Of a DNA stretch of 64,000 nucleotides, positions 12,088-24,933 are shown piece after piece. A program made the translations under genes and the position numbers. The notes under the pieces were generated by a model. That model saw only the letters and a program-made list of their open reading frames with translations. It ran no database searches and was not told the origin of the DNA. Source of the DNA: Glossina fuscipes (taxonomy: Eukaryota > Arthropoda > Insecta > Diptera > Glossinidae); NCBI RefSeq assembly GCF_014805625.2, contig NW_023998540.1:1-64000 (forward strand), read 5' to 3'. Position 1 is the stretch's first letter, and each line of letters begins with the position of its first letter.

Positions 12088-12935
12088 ATGGTATACATAT
12101 AAGTGACATAAATCCTTAAGTGTTCTCATCGTTACAAGTGATTGTTATCAATATTACGTGACTTGATTGAGATGAAAAGTATTTTATAAAAGAGAGTTTG
12201 CGAAACGAAGCTTGTTCTTTAAATGGACTTTAGCGCCAGACTATTGTACGCGATTTTTAGCGAAACGTGTGAAACAATTCAGTAGCATCAACTTTACATA
12301 CGCTTGAGCAAGGGCAAAACTAAGCTTTGCTTTGACGACGATACCATTTCATTGAAAATCATTTGAGATCAATTTAAGCTCATCCGGATTGCTTAAGTGC
12401 AGCGAGATGATAAGTAATGCTTGTATAGGGTCTTAAGAGATTGATTGTCTATGAGTATAAGCAATAAAACTCAATTTGGTAAGACAACGAAACATATGGA
12501 ATTTATAGATAATGAAGGAAGTGAGTCTTTGAAAATCAAACTCGATGAGAGGTGCATGCTATAAATGCTTGTAGGAAATAGTCGTTAACTAAAACGTTTC
12601 ATATAATATTTAGTTTAATTAACTTTTAAAACAAAATGTTTATTCTAATCATTTATTGTGTGATAGCGGATGTAATAAATTTAATTAGTTTATTTTATTA
12701 TTAAACGACTAAAATTCCCAAACAATTAAATGGCGTTATGAAGTTTTTATGATATTTTACGATATTTCATGGGATTGTCTAAACGAAGTACGAAGAACGC
12801 AAAAAAGGAAAGAATAAATATATGTTGGGAAATCAAAAGAGATACAAAAGACCTTGATGTTATATGATAGAGGCTTAACCAATTTCGTTGTCAACTGAAG
12901 CCAGCTTGACTGCTTCATTTCTCTCAAGCGGCTTG

Positions 12936-12946
12936 AATATATATAC

Positions 12947-12980
<34 letters not shown>

Positions 12981-13034
12981 GTATGTATATATATATAAAC
13001 ATAAGTATATATACATATATATATATATATATAA
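12936..13034. repeat. (TA)n-rich microsatellite with ATAC variants
   Basis: Nearly 100 bases of alternating TA with ATAC and GTAT interruptions. It gives rise to a spurious ORF rich in Ile and Tyr. Confidence 0.95.
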
Positions 13035-13790
13035 ACAACTATGTGAAAAGAGTCAAAGTCAATTTAAATGTACTTTAATAAAAATTCATGAACACATTTG
13101 TAATTCATTGAGTCATAAAGTGAATAAACTACGTAAGTTGCTCCAAGCAAAATAACATCAAGATTTTTTATACCCATCACGAGCAAAGAGTAAACGTATA
13201 CTAAATTTGCCATTTCGCTTGCAACATCAACCTTCAGCATTGAGTTGGTAGTCTGCTTTGAGGCCAACTCAAGCTCGTTGCACGGAAAGAACGAAAGTGA
13301 GATGTGGAAGTGTCTACGCAAGAAAAATGTACTGATTTTTCTTATTTAAATATCGAAAAGATATAAAAAGAGAGAGCTCAATATAGAAAGTAACGAGGAA
13401 AAGATAAAAACGGTGCAGAGACATTTGAAACAATTTTTGCTATTATTTCCTACAAAAAAAAAAAAACCGCTATATATATAGAATAGGGTTATGTATGGAA
13501 TAGCATGTCGGGCAAATGGTCTAAATGGCTTTCCTGGCATATACGTACAATTTTACCGAAATTTTGATGCAAACACTTTTCCGCAAAGGTAATGTTCATT
13601 AATTTTTTATTTTTTTCTTTATCAATTATACGTAACCGCTAAAATTTGGAAGAAGTTATTTAGTAGTAGAACAGGTCAACCACATCTTGCTGGGGTGAAA
13701 GTTTACAGCATCCTTTGGTCAATATATCAACTAAATCTCGCATGGAAAGTTTTTGAGAATTGTATCAGCTGCGGCGGCTACAAGTTTAAT

Positions 13791-14480
13791 ATCCAAATTT
13801 AAGTTTCGGCTTTAAATACAATCCTAATTTAAATATAACTTCAGCTTTAAGTCTAGAGTTATCTGTAACTCTGAGTATGACCCAAATTTTAGTTTCAACT
13901 TTAAGTACAATTTTGAGTCTAAATCCAACACTAACTCTAATTTCAATTATTATTCCAACCGCAATTCTAACTCTAACTCTGATCCCGATTCTACATGTAA
14001 ATTTTACTTTAATTCAAACCTCATTCTAGCTCTTACTCTAACTGCAATTTTAAAGCTTAATCATAAATCCATTTCTATCCCTAACTGTAATCCTAACTTT
14101 AATTCTAGCATTGACACTAACGTTAGCTATAATACAAAAATTAATACTAGCTTTAACTGTAAGTATATTTCTAAAATCGCTAACCGGCCTTGAATGAAGA
14201 GGAAGAAAAAGCCAAAAAATGACAACTAATTAAGAGAAACATTGAAATGAGAATTTAACCTTCCTTTGCTGATTGCATCCATTACATAATCGTTGTGGTG
14301 CTACTATTGCCGTTATCTTTTATCTGCAAAAAGTCCATTTTCAGCATCCAGCTGACCATTAGAAATACTATCGTGGCAGACAAAGCCTTGTCCCATATGT
14401 CCATATCTAGTTCTAATCCTAATTTTGTTTGCAAATTTTATTCGAATTCTAACTGTAACTAAAACTGGAAACGCTAACCC
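13791..14480. repeat. Degenerate ~6-bp array (CTAACT/TTTAAT type), interrupted
   Basis: From about 13791 to 14170 the sequence is built of hexamer-like words such as AACTCTAACTCTGATCCC, AATCCTAACTTTAATTCT and similar. The same texture resumes at about 14401-14480 (TCTAGTTCTAATCCTAATTT). The ~230 bases between 14170 and 14400 differ in character and look like an insertion. The words are too divergent for a plain microsatellite but periodic enough to see by eye. Confidence 0.6.
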
Positions 14481-14589
14481 ACTCTAAATGGTATGCAATT
14501 ATATTCGTACCGCCTTACTTGTTGCGTGTCGTACAAAGGATTTAGAAAGCCAATGGCTTTGGCACATTTCATTTCAAGGTATCTAGAAA

Positions 14590-14594
14590 TATAC

Positions 14595-14628
<34 letters not shown>

Positions 14629-14640
14629 ATATACATACGA
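14590..14640. repeat. (TA)n/(TG)n microsatellite
   Basis: Alternating TA followed by a TGTGTGTG run. Confidence 0.9.
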
Positions 14641-16628
14641 ATGCGAATGCTGGCGTGTATGAGTTAATGGTGTGCCTGCGAACTTATTGAATGATATATC
14701 AAAAGCGTTCTTCTGTTGTCTGGCGTTCATTATCCGGTTACTTTAATATTTAATAATTATCCATACAATGTGTCTACTTTGCCACTCATAAAGATAATTT
14801 CATCTGTTTTTTTGTTTTTTTTTTTTTTCTTTTCTCTGTAACACTCTGTAACTTGCAAGCATTAGCTAACGTAATGATGACAAGCGCATTTCAGATTTCC
14901 TTAGAAAAACAATTTCAAGAGCATAGAATTTCGGTGATCAGCAAAAAACAGCGCGTATAATTAAAAGGAATTCGTTTACTTTATTGTTATTGTAATCAAT
15001 TGAATCAATTGGAAACAATGAAATGAGCAGCAATTTATTTTAATTGTTATAAATATTGTATAAACGTAAATGTAATGCCCATGCGAATAAAATAGTAGCG
15101 AAAACATTATATGCTAAGAAAATTAAGCAAAAAATTAAAGAGCGAAAGAGATGGAGATAACTCAAATTTATTGTCAACGGAATGATCTGTGGCTGTATTA
15201 AGAATGCAAGTTGTCAGGTTGCTCAACTGAAAACTGAAATCAATGATTGACTTTAATTTCAAACATCTAATAAAGGTAAACACGTTTCTTTTTTTTTTTT
15301 TTTTTTTTTTTCATAAAACAAAAAAAAGAAAAAGTAATTTAAAGCAAGCGTGCGATAAAGTGATTATTTGTGCATTCATGATCTTAAGCCGGTCCTGGTA
15401 GGTTAAGTCGAAATTTTACGAATACTTTTTTATTGTACTCTTGAGATTGTTAAATGAAATAGAAATCTAATCTAATTTATGAGTTAAATCTTTTTACGAG
15501 CACCTTCAACGCATTACGGATTCTTCAAACGTTTGAATGACTTTAGCTAATATAAGAGGTTTAAGAGGGAATGTAAGAAAATGAGCATCTGTATGCATTC
15601 ATTGTCTCTCCACCCTCCATTCTCGTACGGGATCAAGCACTAAATTTTAAATCGATCTGTACCCTAATTTATAACTGTATAGGTATTTAAGAATGTTTAG
15701 TTGTCGATGGTGTGCACTTTCGTCTACCAGTTTACACTGCGAACATATGAGTCAATTTTCTACCTTAACTTTTACGATTGTCGGACTTTTAGCCATAAAA
15801 TGGATGAATGAATTGACATGCGTCCAAGTCCAAGCATCATCTTATTCCAACTTGAAATATTTATAAAGAATTTTTAGTATAAATTTTTCTTTCTACAATT
15901 AAAGTAATGGTGTCTAACGAATATCGAACATAGTGAAGATAAAGAGATTTTTTCCTCTCTTCGTGCGAATGCCTGGTATTTATCGTCACTAGTGAATAAA
16001 GGATTTTTACTCGTAACTCGCTTTTCAATATTTACAAATTAAGTTCATCTTTAGTATACAGCACAGGCAACATGCGCTGACTATGCGCTGAAGTACGTCT
16101 TTCATTTTTTTGATTTCTTTTAACCGAATGCATGGATGGCTTGGAAGGAGCTTGCTACATCAGATAGAGGAAATGAAAGATAACCATCAATCAGGTAGAG
16201 ACCTTTTTAATTCGATAATGAAGTTTTTCTCAATTTAACCCTGTTATTATAGCCTCTTGTTAATAAAAATTAAGGTATCATTACAAACATCATTATTTGT
16301 CACGCATGGGAAGCGTGCCTCCATCTTCTTAATAAGTAATTTAATATAATTATTGGCAGCTATCAAAAGTGTTTAGAATTTCTTCTCGAAATTAAAATCT
16401 TTTCACGTGTAAAACTCATTAAGATCGTTCGTACATATCAGAAACGTTCATAAAAAGTTTTGAAGAATTTTACAGATTTGTACATTTAAACATTCGAAAG
16501 CAATTAAAAAATTTATTTGTGATTAAATGCGGCAATGAACGTCAATAAATAGATAATAAATAATAGGCAGTTGAACGAAGCAGGGATGACCGTTCATTTT
16601 ATGAAAGCATATTCTGCTGTTCTCATAC

Positions 16629-16760
16629 CCTACACGCCTTATGGTAGAAGAGTATATTAACTTTGTGCGGATATGCAATACCCAGAAAGACTTGAGATAN
16701 NNNNNNNNNTGCGTTCCCATATCTACAGAAATATATAGCATTTTTTAGAAATAGCTCTAC
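16629..16760 (-). repeat. TACCCTACAC-family repeat end containing the gap
   Basis: TACCCTACACGCCTTATGG at 16629, followed by AGTATATTAACTTTGTGCGG, is the same terminus as at 2823 and 39070. The assembly gap falls inside this copy. Confidence 0.5.
16700..16709. other. Assembly gap (10 N)
   Basis: Ten consecutive unknown bases. The true length may differ, so ORFs drawn across it are meaningless. Confidence 1.
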
Positions 16761-17191
16761 TAACATTTTGCAAAAACAATTTAACGGAACATAAACGCTT
16801 TCCAAAGACATTCGTTAATGTATCAGAGGGGTTAGAAATCAATAGGCAAGCTATTAGGGTGCAACATCCCGGCAGACATACATTTGAGACAAGCAGAGGA
16901 AGTTTGATTTTTTCAACGGAAAAATTATTTTGTAGACACTGAATTTTCTCCCACATAACCACAAATGTTCAAAGTATGTATCTACAAAATCAAAAAAAAA
17001 AAAAAAAAAAAAATTTTTTTTTGAAATTTATAAAAATATTTTTAGTTTTCTACCTTTCCTTCTATCCTAAAGAAATTGTCACAAAAAAAACCCTTCTTTT
17101 ATGCTGTTACAGGGGCGTCACCTCTTAACGAGGAATATGAAAAGAAACGACCAAGAAAATTGTATTCGTCATTAGAAGAATCTTCTATACA

Positions 17192-17215
17192 TATATATAT
17201 ATATATATATATATA
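17192..17215. repeat. (TA)n microsatellite
   Basis: A pure AT dinucleotide run. Confidence 0.95.
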
Positions 17216-18339
17216 TGTGCGCACTATCTCTAAAGCTTCCTTATGATTAGTGGAACTGATTTAACAGATGAAGAAATCAACAACCAAGCCGTTGATTGTG
17301 CGTATATTAAAGAATGGAAATGATTTTGTTTCGCTAGAGGAACTCCTAAATTGACTGAAGGCAACTATATAAAATACGATTGCAAGATAAAATCTTTTCG
17401 CTCAAAAGCAATTACGAAAATCTACGACTAGCTGATGCTATCGCCTTCAATTAGAAATAAGAAAAAGGGATGAACAGTTTATTAGAAATATTTATAATTC
17501 GTTGTTAGGCCATTAAGGCATATTGCCACCGCCTCCAGGTCATAAACCTTCTAAATTGAAAAAGATATTTTGAAATATTAGAAATAATTGGACAGACTTG
17601 AACGTTACCTCCTTCCCACCTACAATATTAGACAATCTGGCAACTCTTTAGAAAGGGTCCACGTGTCCACTGCCAACTACCACAGATTCGAAATTCACCT
17701 TCCGGACAGCGGCCAAGTTCCGCTTGAATTTTTAGAGACTTTTTAATAGAAGATACAACCGACCGATATAAACTTACACAAGAGAAGAATTTATTCATTT
17801 TTGCATTAAAAATATTTGAGAAAATAAAATAATTGCCATTCAATCTATACATTGAAATAACACGAAACACATTTTGATAAATAACATTAATTAAAGAAAA
17901 GTGCGATAGTTTTCCTTCATATATTTGTTATTTACATTGAATTCATGTGCGTGTGCGAACAGGGTACACATTTTTTTAAATTCAGAATCAAAATCTAAGT
18001 AAAGTGTATTTAAGACCTGAAGAGATTTCATTAGGTAGTTGCTTAATGAAGAAAGCAAAGTGGAAGCGTACAAGTAAATACTCATACCTGTGTGAACGCA
18101 CAGTAAATGTGCGATTTTGCCATAGTGTGGTATACAAATTATTTCATCAATCAGTAAATTACTTTTCGCAATTTACCAGCTATTTTTCTTTCATTTCTCT
18201 AAAATCCATTATTATATACGCCATCGAGAGTCAGAGGCACACTAAACTCGTTTTTCCGTTCGTAATTCCTAGAGATCCTATAGAAATTATTGACACATAT
18301 ATGCTCTTTACCGTTGGGATATACTGAGACGACTTAGTC

Positions 18340-18990
18340 ATCTTCCTAATTATCAATGCGTCTGGTTCGTTAACCAATAGCGCGTCTGTCTGGCCGTCTG
18401 GTCATTTATCCCCCACTCGGTCCGACTAAGCGCAGGGGCCTTCATTAGCCCGATTATCGCCTCTCTGGCCGATTTCACGTTCATTCAATCTCCGCAGCAT
18501 CTATCCCGATATCTCGCTTTAATTTTGTTCGTCTGTCATTTGCAGCTTTGTCTGTTTGCCCTTTGTGGATAGTCGTCGTAGGTGTGATTTGCACACAAAT
18601 TACATCTGAAGAGGTCAAAAAGGACGTTAAACTTTAAATAGTTGAAATCAACAGATTTCTCTCTACAGCAACACATCGGCAGCAAATAGCCTTTGATTGC
18701 AAATTGGTCTCTAGATAAGTCCGTGATTGCTTTTAAAGTGACCGAAGATTTTGCTTTGTTTATTATTTTATTATTAGAATTTTTCTACTGCAGCTGTGAC
18801 ATTGACAAACAGCTGCTGTAATGTATACCACTGTTTAATCGGTTATGCTTATGTGCACACCTTTTCTTGCAGCGAGGTCGCTTGCTGGGCGCATCTATCC
18901 ACTTTTTCGTCTGGTCGCACGTCTATACCCCAATTAGCTTAGGTTGTAGTTGAGAGTCATATTTTTATGGCAGTTGCGCCGAATACTTAT
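18340..18990. other. G+C-richer, repeat-poor intronic block with paired E-boxes
   Basis: Base composition is visibly richer in G and C than the flanks, and I see none of the transposon families here. Two CAGCTG hexamers lie 19 bases apart (18791 and 18810). No coding frame is supported. A regulatory role is only a suggestion. Confidence 0.3.
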
Positions 18991-19479
18991 ACCCTATGCT
19001 TGGTAAAATTTAATCTTCTCAGTCTTAACATATTTCTTAAAATAGCTAAGCAACTGAAACTAATTTGAAAATAAATAAAAAAACTTCGAAATACTGCTTG
19101 CTTTTGATCTGTAATAAGCAAACGTTTACTAAAGAAATTTCAAAATGATGATGAAAATGAAAACAATCAAAATCAATTGATCGGCGAATAAAGAAAAGGA
19201 GAAAAAATAGCTTAAGAGGAGCAGAGACTATCCTTAAGTTACTTGGGCAAAAGAGAATCTACAATTCATTGGCCAAAACTTATTTCTCACTTTTTTTTTT
19301 TTTTTTAAATAATCTCTTTCAGATATTAAGTGCTATAGCCCCCCGATAATGCTAAATGAGTTTTACAAATATATTAAATAGAAATTAAATTTTTATTTCT
19401 CCAAAGTAGACTAACATGTAATAAATAATAAGAAAAAAAAAAAAAGAAAAAAAGAAGAGCAGTTAATACATTAACTTAC

Positions 19480-19644
19480 CTTTCTAGTTCTTATCATTTT
19501 GGCCAAATCGACAGCTGGTATTTCCAACAGGTGCGATTTAATGGGTGGCAGTTTTTTGCGGCTCACTTTGATGTTGGTGAAGCGGCTATAGGGTACAACG
19601 AACCAACTGAACACGATCATGGCCGTACGCAGAAAGCGCCGCAT
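19480..19644 (-). CDS. FAAH2: FAAH2-like, exon 1 (N-terminal membrane anchor)
   Basis: The exon ends …AKMIRTRK|GTAAGT, with the donor at 19474-19479, and continues into VTSGEVVEAY at 6483. Starting at the ATG at 19644 gives MRRFLRTAMIVFSWFVVPYS…, a hydrophobic N-terminus typical of FAAH2 relatives, and a 522-residue protein, the usual family size. An in-frame ATG at 19719 would add 25 residues (547 in total). However, TTTGTTCCAG (AG at 19661-19662) looks like a splice acceptor just before the inner ATG, so I prefer 19644 with a 5'UTR exon further upstream. That exon was not located. Confidence 0.75.
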
Positions 19645-19810
19645 TATGTACCCCGTTATTCTGGAACAAAGTAGGACCGCAATTTTGACGAGTTTTCTCA
19701 GTATAACGTATAACAACAATGAAATACTAAAACTATATTATAAAATGATGAATGTTGCGAACAAACATACGCTCGCATATGCTATTATATATTTTATTGA
19801 TTTATTTATA

Positions 19811-19845
19811 TTTTTATTTATTTATTTATTTATTTATTTATATTT
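19811..19845. repeat. (TTTA)n microsatellite
   Basis: About eight uninterrupted tetranucleotide units, followed downstream by a poly-T run. Confidence 0.95.
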
Positions 19846-20251
19846 ATATATTGTTTTTTTTTTTTTTTTTTGTTTTATTTAACTGCAACAAGTTGTTTGA
19901 ATGAATAATGAGCAACGGATTTGTTATGGCTCGTTTTTCATGTAAAACTGGGTCACAAATTATTGCATTTTACTTTTGTTTTATGTTTTTTTTGTTTTTT
20001 TTTTTTTTTTTAATTTTTTTGCTTTTGACGCTTAACGCTTTTCGCGGGTTTCCTTTGTTTAACAATGTTTCCTCTTTGGATTATAAGTTTGGAGTTTGCG
20101 CACGCGCGCCTGTATAAGAGTGTATGTGTTTGTGTTAATGGCTGTATGGGTGTGTGTGTGTGCCTGTTGTGTGTGGTTATTTCTGACAAGAAGTCAAATA
20201 ATAATAGTGCAACACTCAATTGGTCAGTCAACCGAGAACGACTCTCACACA

Positions 20252-20286
20252 CAGCAGCAGCAGCAGCAGCAGTAGCAGCAGCAGCA
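20252..20286. repeat. (CAG)n microsatellite
   Basis: About eleven CAG units with one TAG interruption. On the minus strand it reads as poly-Leu in a spurious ORF. Confidence 0.95.
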
Positions 20287-22254
20287 CAGAAAACACTGAG
20301 TGCTTGCTACCTATTACTTCAATGACGAAGATGTTGTTTATACTGACGTTGGCTATATTAGCAGAACGCTTGTATCTAATAACTATGTACACATTTGTTT
20401 GTGTGCATATAACCAAGGATTGTGCAATACGGCATAGCCAACTGTTGGCTACAGCTACAGCTGCAATATGACTTTTTTCCTTTTTTTTTTTTTTTTTTCT
20501 TAAGTATAGATCTATAAGAGTTGTATGAGCAAAGCTTTCGACCACATTAGAATTGATAGACGTATGCACAAGTAAATGTACACGCGAAAAGATATATACA
20601 CATGTACATAGGTGAAGTATGTTAAGTTGGAGGTTGATTGCACAATATGCGTACAGTGTGACAAACGGTCGAACAAACGTCATAAACACGCAGGAACTAG
20701 TAGTTAAATGCACGGCACACGAACATGCGATTAAATAACGCAGCAAATAAACAGTCCGCCAACTGATTGTTCAGATTTTAAGTTTTACTTTAACATAGTC
20801 AAACAGAGCCTTATGCTCTTTATGTTTATTTGTTGGTTTTTTATGATGCTTTTGGCAAAAAAAAAAAAATTGTGCTTTACTAGGCGATCGCAAGTGAGTC
20901 CGCAAGAAGCAAGTTGTACTTGCCTTAAAATGTCTTTACTTGAAGTAAATATGCTTCGTTGTAGTTTAAGGTTTTTTTTTTTTTTTTGAGTTTTCGATCA
21001 CGAAAAAGAAATAAAAAATAAAAATTATGTAGGTTTTTAGCTTTTTACCGAAAAAAAGCTTTTACAATTTTTTTTTTTTTTTTTTTTTTATGTATATTTA
21101 TTTAGGTTTCTTATTTCTATTAAGCTATTAGCTCTTCTTTCTTTTTTTTCGTTTAGATTCCGTAATTTCTTCGCTAACAACAAGTGTTGCTTGTAAGTGT
21201 AGCAGAATTTTATCTTTAATATTTTTCAAATTCACTTGCTTTCATTTCAGACATGTATATATATATATACATATATACATATATGTCTACAATTATATTT
21301 CACTTCACTTAGACAACACATTAGTTTGCCTGCTATTCTTCGCTAGACGCGCTTGGAAAACATGAACGCACCACACGAACCTCCGTTAAGTAAATAATTT
21401 CTTCGAGCAAAACCACATAGTCATTTAAACAAATAAACTACGACGCTCTCTGTTAAAACAATACTTCTTGTGTTTTGTTATTCTCTCTACCAGAACTGAG
21501 CAAAGCTTAAATAAAACTTAAATGTTTTCAATATAAATAAGAAATACAACAACAACAAACCGGTTTCTTTCAAACTGTGAGCAATTGAAACAGAAACAAA
21601 TAACACAACAATCGATCGAACCTAATCAAACATTTACATTTGATTAAATCTTTTGTAAAAACAGAGTTGCCAAATGTCTCCCCTTAAATAATCGCTAATT
21701 GCATAAAGAGTTTTAATTACAACTTCTTAATATACCCTCGATCATGGACACAGATGCAGATTATTTGGTAAAGATTATAATTAAACATATAACGTAATGG
21801 AAGAAACGTCTCTAACGAATATAGTTAGCTGCACTTAATGAATACAAAAGGTTTGCATAAAGCAAAAATTCAAGGCTTTTAATGGCCCTATCCTGAGCAA
21901 CGTTACAGAGACACCATAAGCCACAGGGCTTTTTCTTGGCAGGCAATTTCCCACCGAAATTTATCTTAGAGTTTTATTTTGGTCATTTTTCCGCAATACT
22001 AGATTCGATACGGGATTACGAAAACTATGAACTATTAATCTATCATATCGCTTATGACTATTACCTCTGGCACAATGCTAAAATACGGCTGTAAATGTAA
22101 AATTTATTGATCTTGAGAGATTTGTTAAAGGAATAAATACTTCACTGACTTTATGAAAAAGAATCCATCCTTACATTGTGTAGCCGTAGCCTGGCCTTGG
22201 AATCGGCCAGTAATCGCAACACATTTATTCTTCTCACAATTTTTGCAACTTTGC

Positions 22255-22325
22255 ATCGAAATATAGTAAATGGTATAACGGACCATTCCCTCACCGCCGA
22301 ATATAATTTTCTTACTTGTTCTCTC
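22255..22325 (-). repeat. Head of the palindrome-headed element (minus)
   Basis: CGCCGAATATAATTTTCTTAC at 22295 is the reverse complement of the GTAAGAAAATTATATTCGG head seen in five other copies. Only the head is clear here. Confidence 0.55.
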
Positions 22326-22794
22326 TTTTTCTTCATTGCTTAGCTTAATGTTGTTTAGTTAACTCTCTTTCAATTACAGCACTTGTTAACTGATGCAAAT
22401 TATATCATTAAACTTTATTGAGTGTATGAAAGAATCCCCAAATTATATATCAGATAATCAATAACCGTCAAAGTTCGCTTCAATAATCGCTCTATAGAAA
22501 TATTGCATCACTGATTGCTTAATCGATCGTAAATCAAAAATATGATGCGTCAATTGCGCTTTACAGGTTAAACAAACTCAAAGAAACGCTAAAGGAAATT
22601 TCAATTGAAATGCAATGAAAAAGAAAAGCCAGGAGCCGAATTTCTCTTTTTCCTGCTATGAAGCCTAACACTTTCTTTGAGTTTCTTGTAATTCACTTTA
22701 TTATATATTTGTCAGAGCATGCTGACATGAGCTATGTAAAGACGAGTGCTCTACGAAGAACTCATGTTTTAATTCAAAGTGATTTCAAAGAAAA

Positions 22795-23776
22795 TACCCT
22801 ACACCACTTCGCCTAATACAATTATTCACTAATTTTAGTAATAATACGCACATAATTTTCATGCGAAGGCACTCTTTTCATGAGAGCCTGCATATTGGAG
22901 GATAACCGAAACATAACGTGACGCGATCCACATTTCTCAAACTTAGTTTACTTTCCAAAAATTTTTCAGTTTCCGTGATGAAAAAGTAGACATAAGATTT
23001 CCCCTCCACAAAGCGGCTTGCTTTTTATAACAAGGGTCTAAAAAATGTACCTTTCTATGTAAAATTGTTAAATTGCCACCATGGACGAATATTCATCATA
23101 AAATATTAAAAATTGCAACTTTTTCTGGATGGAATTATCCATGAGAAATCTTATATGGAATAGGGCCCAAAAAATAGATCCATGCGGTTCAAACTTGGGT
23201 CACTTATCTTTTATGTCAAATTACTGCCATGAGCAAATTTTCATCATAAGACGCTAGCAGCATTAGGCCTTTTAGACATATAAAGATTTGTCTTTTCTGA
23301 AAATCGTTATATGGAATGATCTCAAAAATAGGCATAATTCAAATTCGCTAAGATTGATTTGTTCGTCAATTCGCTATTATGAACGAAATTACAATGTGCA
23401 ATATTGAAATTATACCTTTTTACCATAGATGGATTCAGTTTTCGTAGGAACGATTATATGAGAGGAGGTTCCATATGATGACTTTTTAAAATAGGGCTTT
23501 ATATGGGAAGTGGTCAAAAAGGTGAACCGATCCGGACAATTATCAGTTGTGAACATCTTTCGGCCGAAGCATGTCAGTGTACCAAACTTCATTAAAATAT
23601 CTCAAAAATTGCGACCTGTAGATTGAATAGAAAAATACATGGACAGACATCAGACGGACGCTTGGCCAGATGAACAGACAAGCGTAGGTAAAAGAAACGG
23701 TGGGTTTGTGTTATGTTCTCCTGGGTATTACCTACATCCGCACAAACTTAATGCACCTTAAGGGGTATAGGGTATA
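22795..23776 (+). repeat. TACCCTACACCAC-family element, longest copy
   Basis: It starts TACCCTACACCACTTCGCC and ends CGCACAAACTTAATGCACC followed by GGGTATAGGGTATAA, so the ends are inverted partners. The interior has TGTACCAAACTTCATT, AAAATATCTCAAAAATTGCG and a GGACAGACATCAGACGGAC tract. These recur in the copies at 31187, 35946, 39584, 43340, 46893 and 49250. No long ORF. It is probably a non-autonomous element. Confidence 0.65.
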
Positions 23777-24933
23777 AGAACACATCTCTCCGCCTAACTT
23801 TCAAGTCCCTATTTACCGCTAAATCGAAAATATGATCAATTAACGAATGGAAATATGTTTTGTTAAAAAAGTAAGAAATTTATAAATATTAACTACATTG
23901 CTTTTGTGTTACTGAGCGTGAGCGAGCGTATTAGTTGATTATTTGAGTGCAAATACGTACAGCAAATACGCTCTTAACAACTGTTACGTTCCTTAAGGGT
24001 TATTGAAATCATGTTTACTAAAATTTTTCCATTCTTAAAAACTAAACAACATATAAACGGACTTATAATATACAAGTTACTAGTGTAGCAAGTTAATTGG
24101 CTAAAAAAAATATTCATACGTTTTTTTACAGAAAAAATTCCATTTTTCCAAGAACACAGGTCATCAAATGATTCATTCATTTATGATTGCTGTACGTATT
24201 TAAATAAGTGGTATGTTTACGGTATGTTTAGTGGAATGATTACATTTAAAGGAAAACAAGTTTAAGGTCATTATTTGATTTTAAACATTCATCAAAACTA
24301 TCTAAGTAAAATTGAATAGAGATCATGGCAAAGAGCAGAATATGGTTTTTCTTATAAATAGCAGTTAATAATATTTTAGTTAAAGTCTAGATCTGATTTT
24401 AACGCTTTACGGTTTTTTTTTTTTTTTCTAATTCCATCGCAGGAAATTTTTCCTTCTTTATTAATTGACATCATTGAATCCTTCAAAACCTTTAAAACTA
24501 TCACAATGAGTTTTTCAGTTCCGTTGCAAGTCATACAACTACGAAATAACAGGTTCTATTCCAGTAGTCACCTATCTTAGTCCATTCCCCTATCAAAGAG
24601 CAATGAGTTTTAACTTTCCCACTGCCGCGAAATTTAAAAGGAAACACATAGGATGAAACAACATAACTGTATCTTCTTAGTTGATGATAAGAAATCAATT
24701 TTGAAAATGGATCTAACTTACCCATAAGAGCTCAATAATTGTAACTTGTAAGTCTATATATAAGTTTAATGTTTACTTAAATTTAATATATGATATAAAG
24801 AGTGAGAAGTAAATTCAAATCTAACAAGCAAAGACTCCTATAACAGAGTCCTTTAACAGAGTTCTGTAAAAACCGTAATAGAGCCTGTTAAACATTGCAA
24901 ATTAAGATATAGATGAATTTGGAAACCGACTCC

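Larger units (their letters stand above)
6484..19479 (-). other. FAAH2: Intron of the FAAH2-like gene (~13 kb)
   Basis: On the minus strand the intron is bounded by GTAAGT (19474-19479) and TTTTTAG (6484-6485) and keeps phase 0. It contains SINE, LINE, Helitron-like and mariner remains, a degenerate hexamer array, microsatellites and a sequencing gap. No other exon is needed, because the two coding exons join directly into a full-length amidase. The remaining DNA shows no supported gene. Confidence 0.85.
19720..21720. other. Upstream region of the FAAH2-like gene, homopolymer-rich
   Basis: The stretch is repeat-element-poor but full of long poly-T runs, a (TTTA)n tract and a (CAG)n tract. 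It may hold the promoter and untranslated first exon of the minus-strand amidase gene, but I cannot place either. A 172-codon minus ORF (20228-20746) is low-complexity and not believed. Confidence 0.4.

Noticed and set aside
12757..13038. 93-codon ORF rich in Ile/Tyr
   Set aside because: It is a reading of the (TA)n microsatellite.
20228..20746. 172-codon minus-strand ORF
   Set aside because: It owes its length to the (CAG)n tract read as poly-Leu and a poly-A run read as poly-Lys. Composition is not protein-like.
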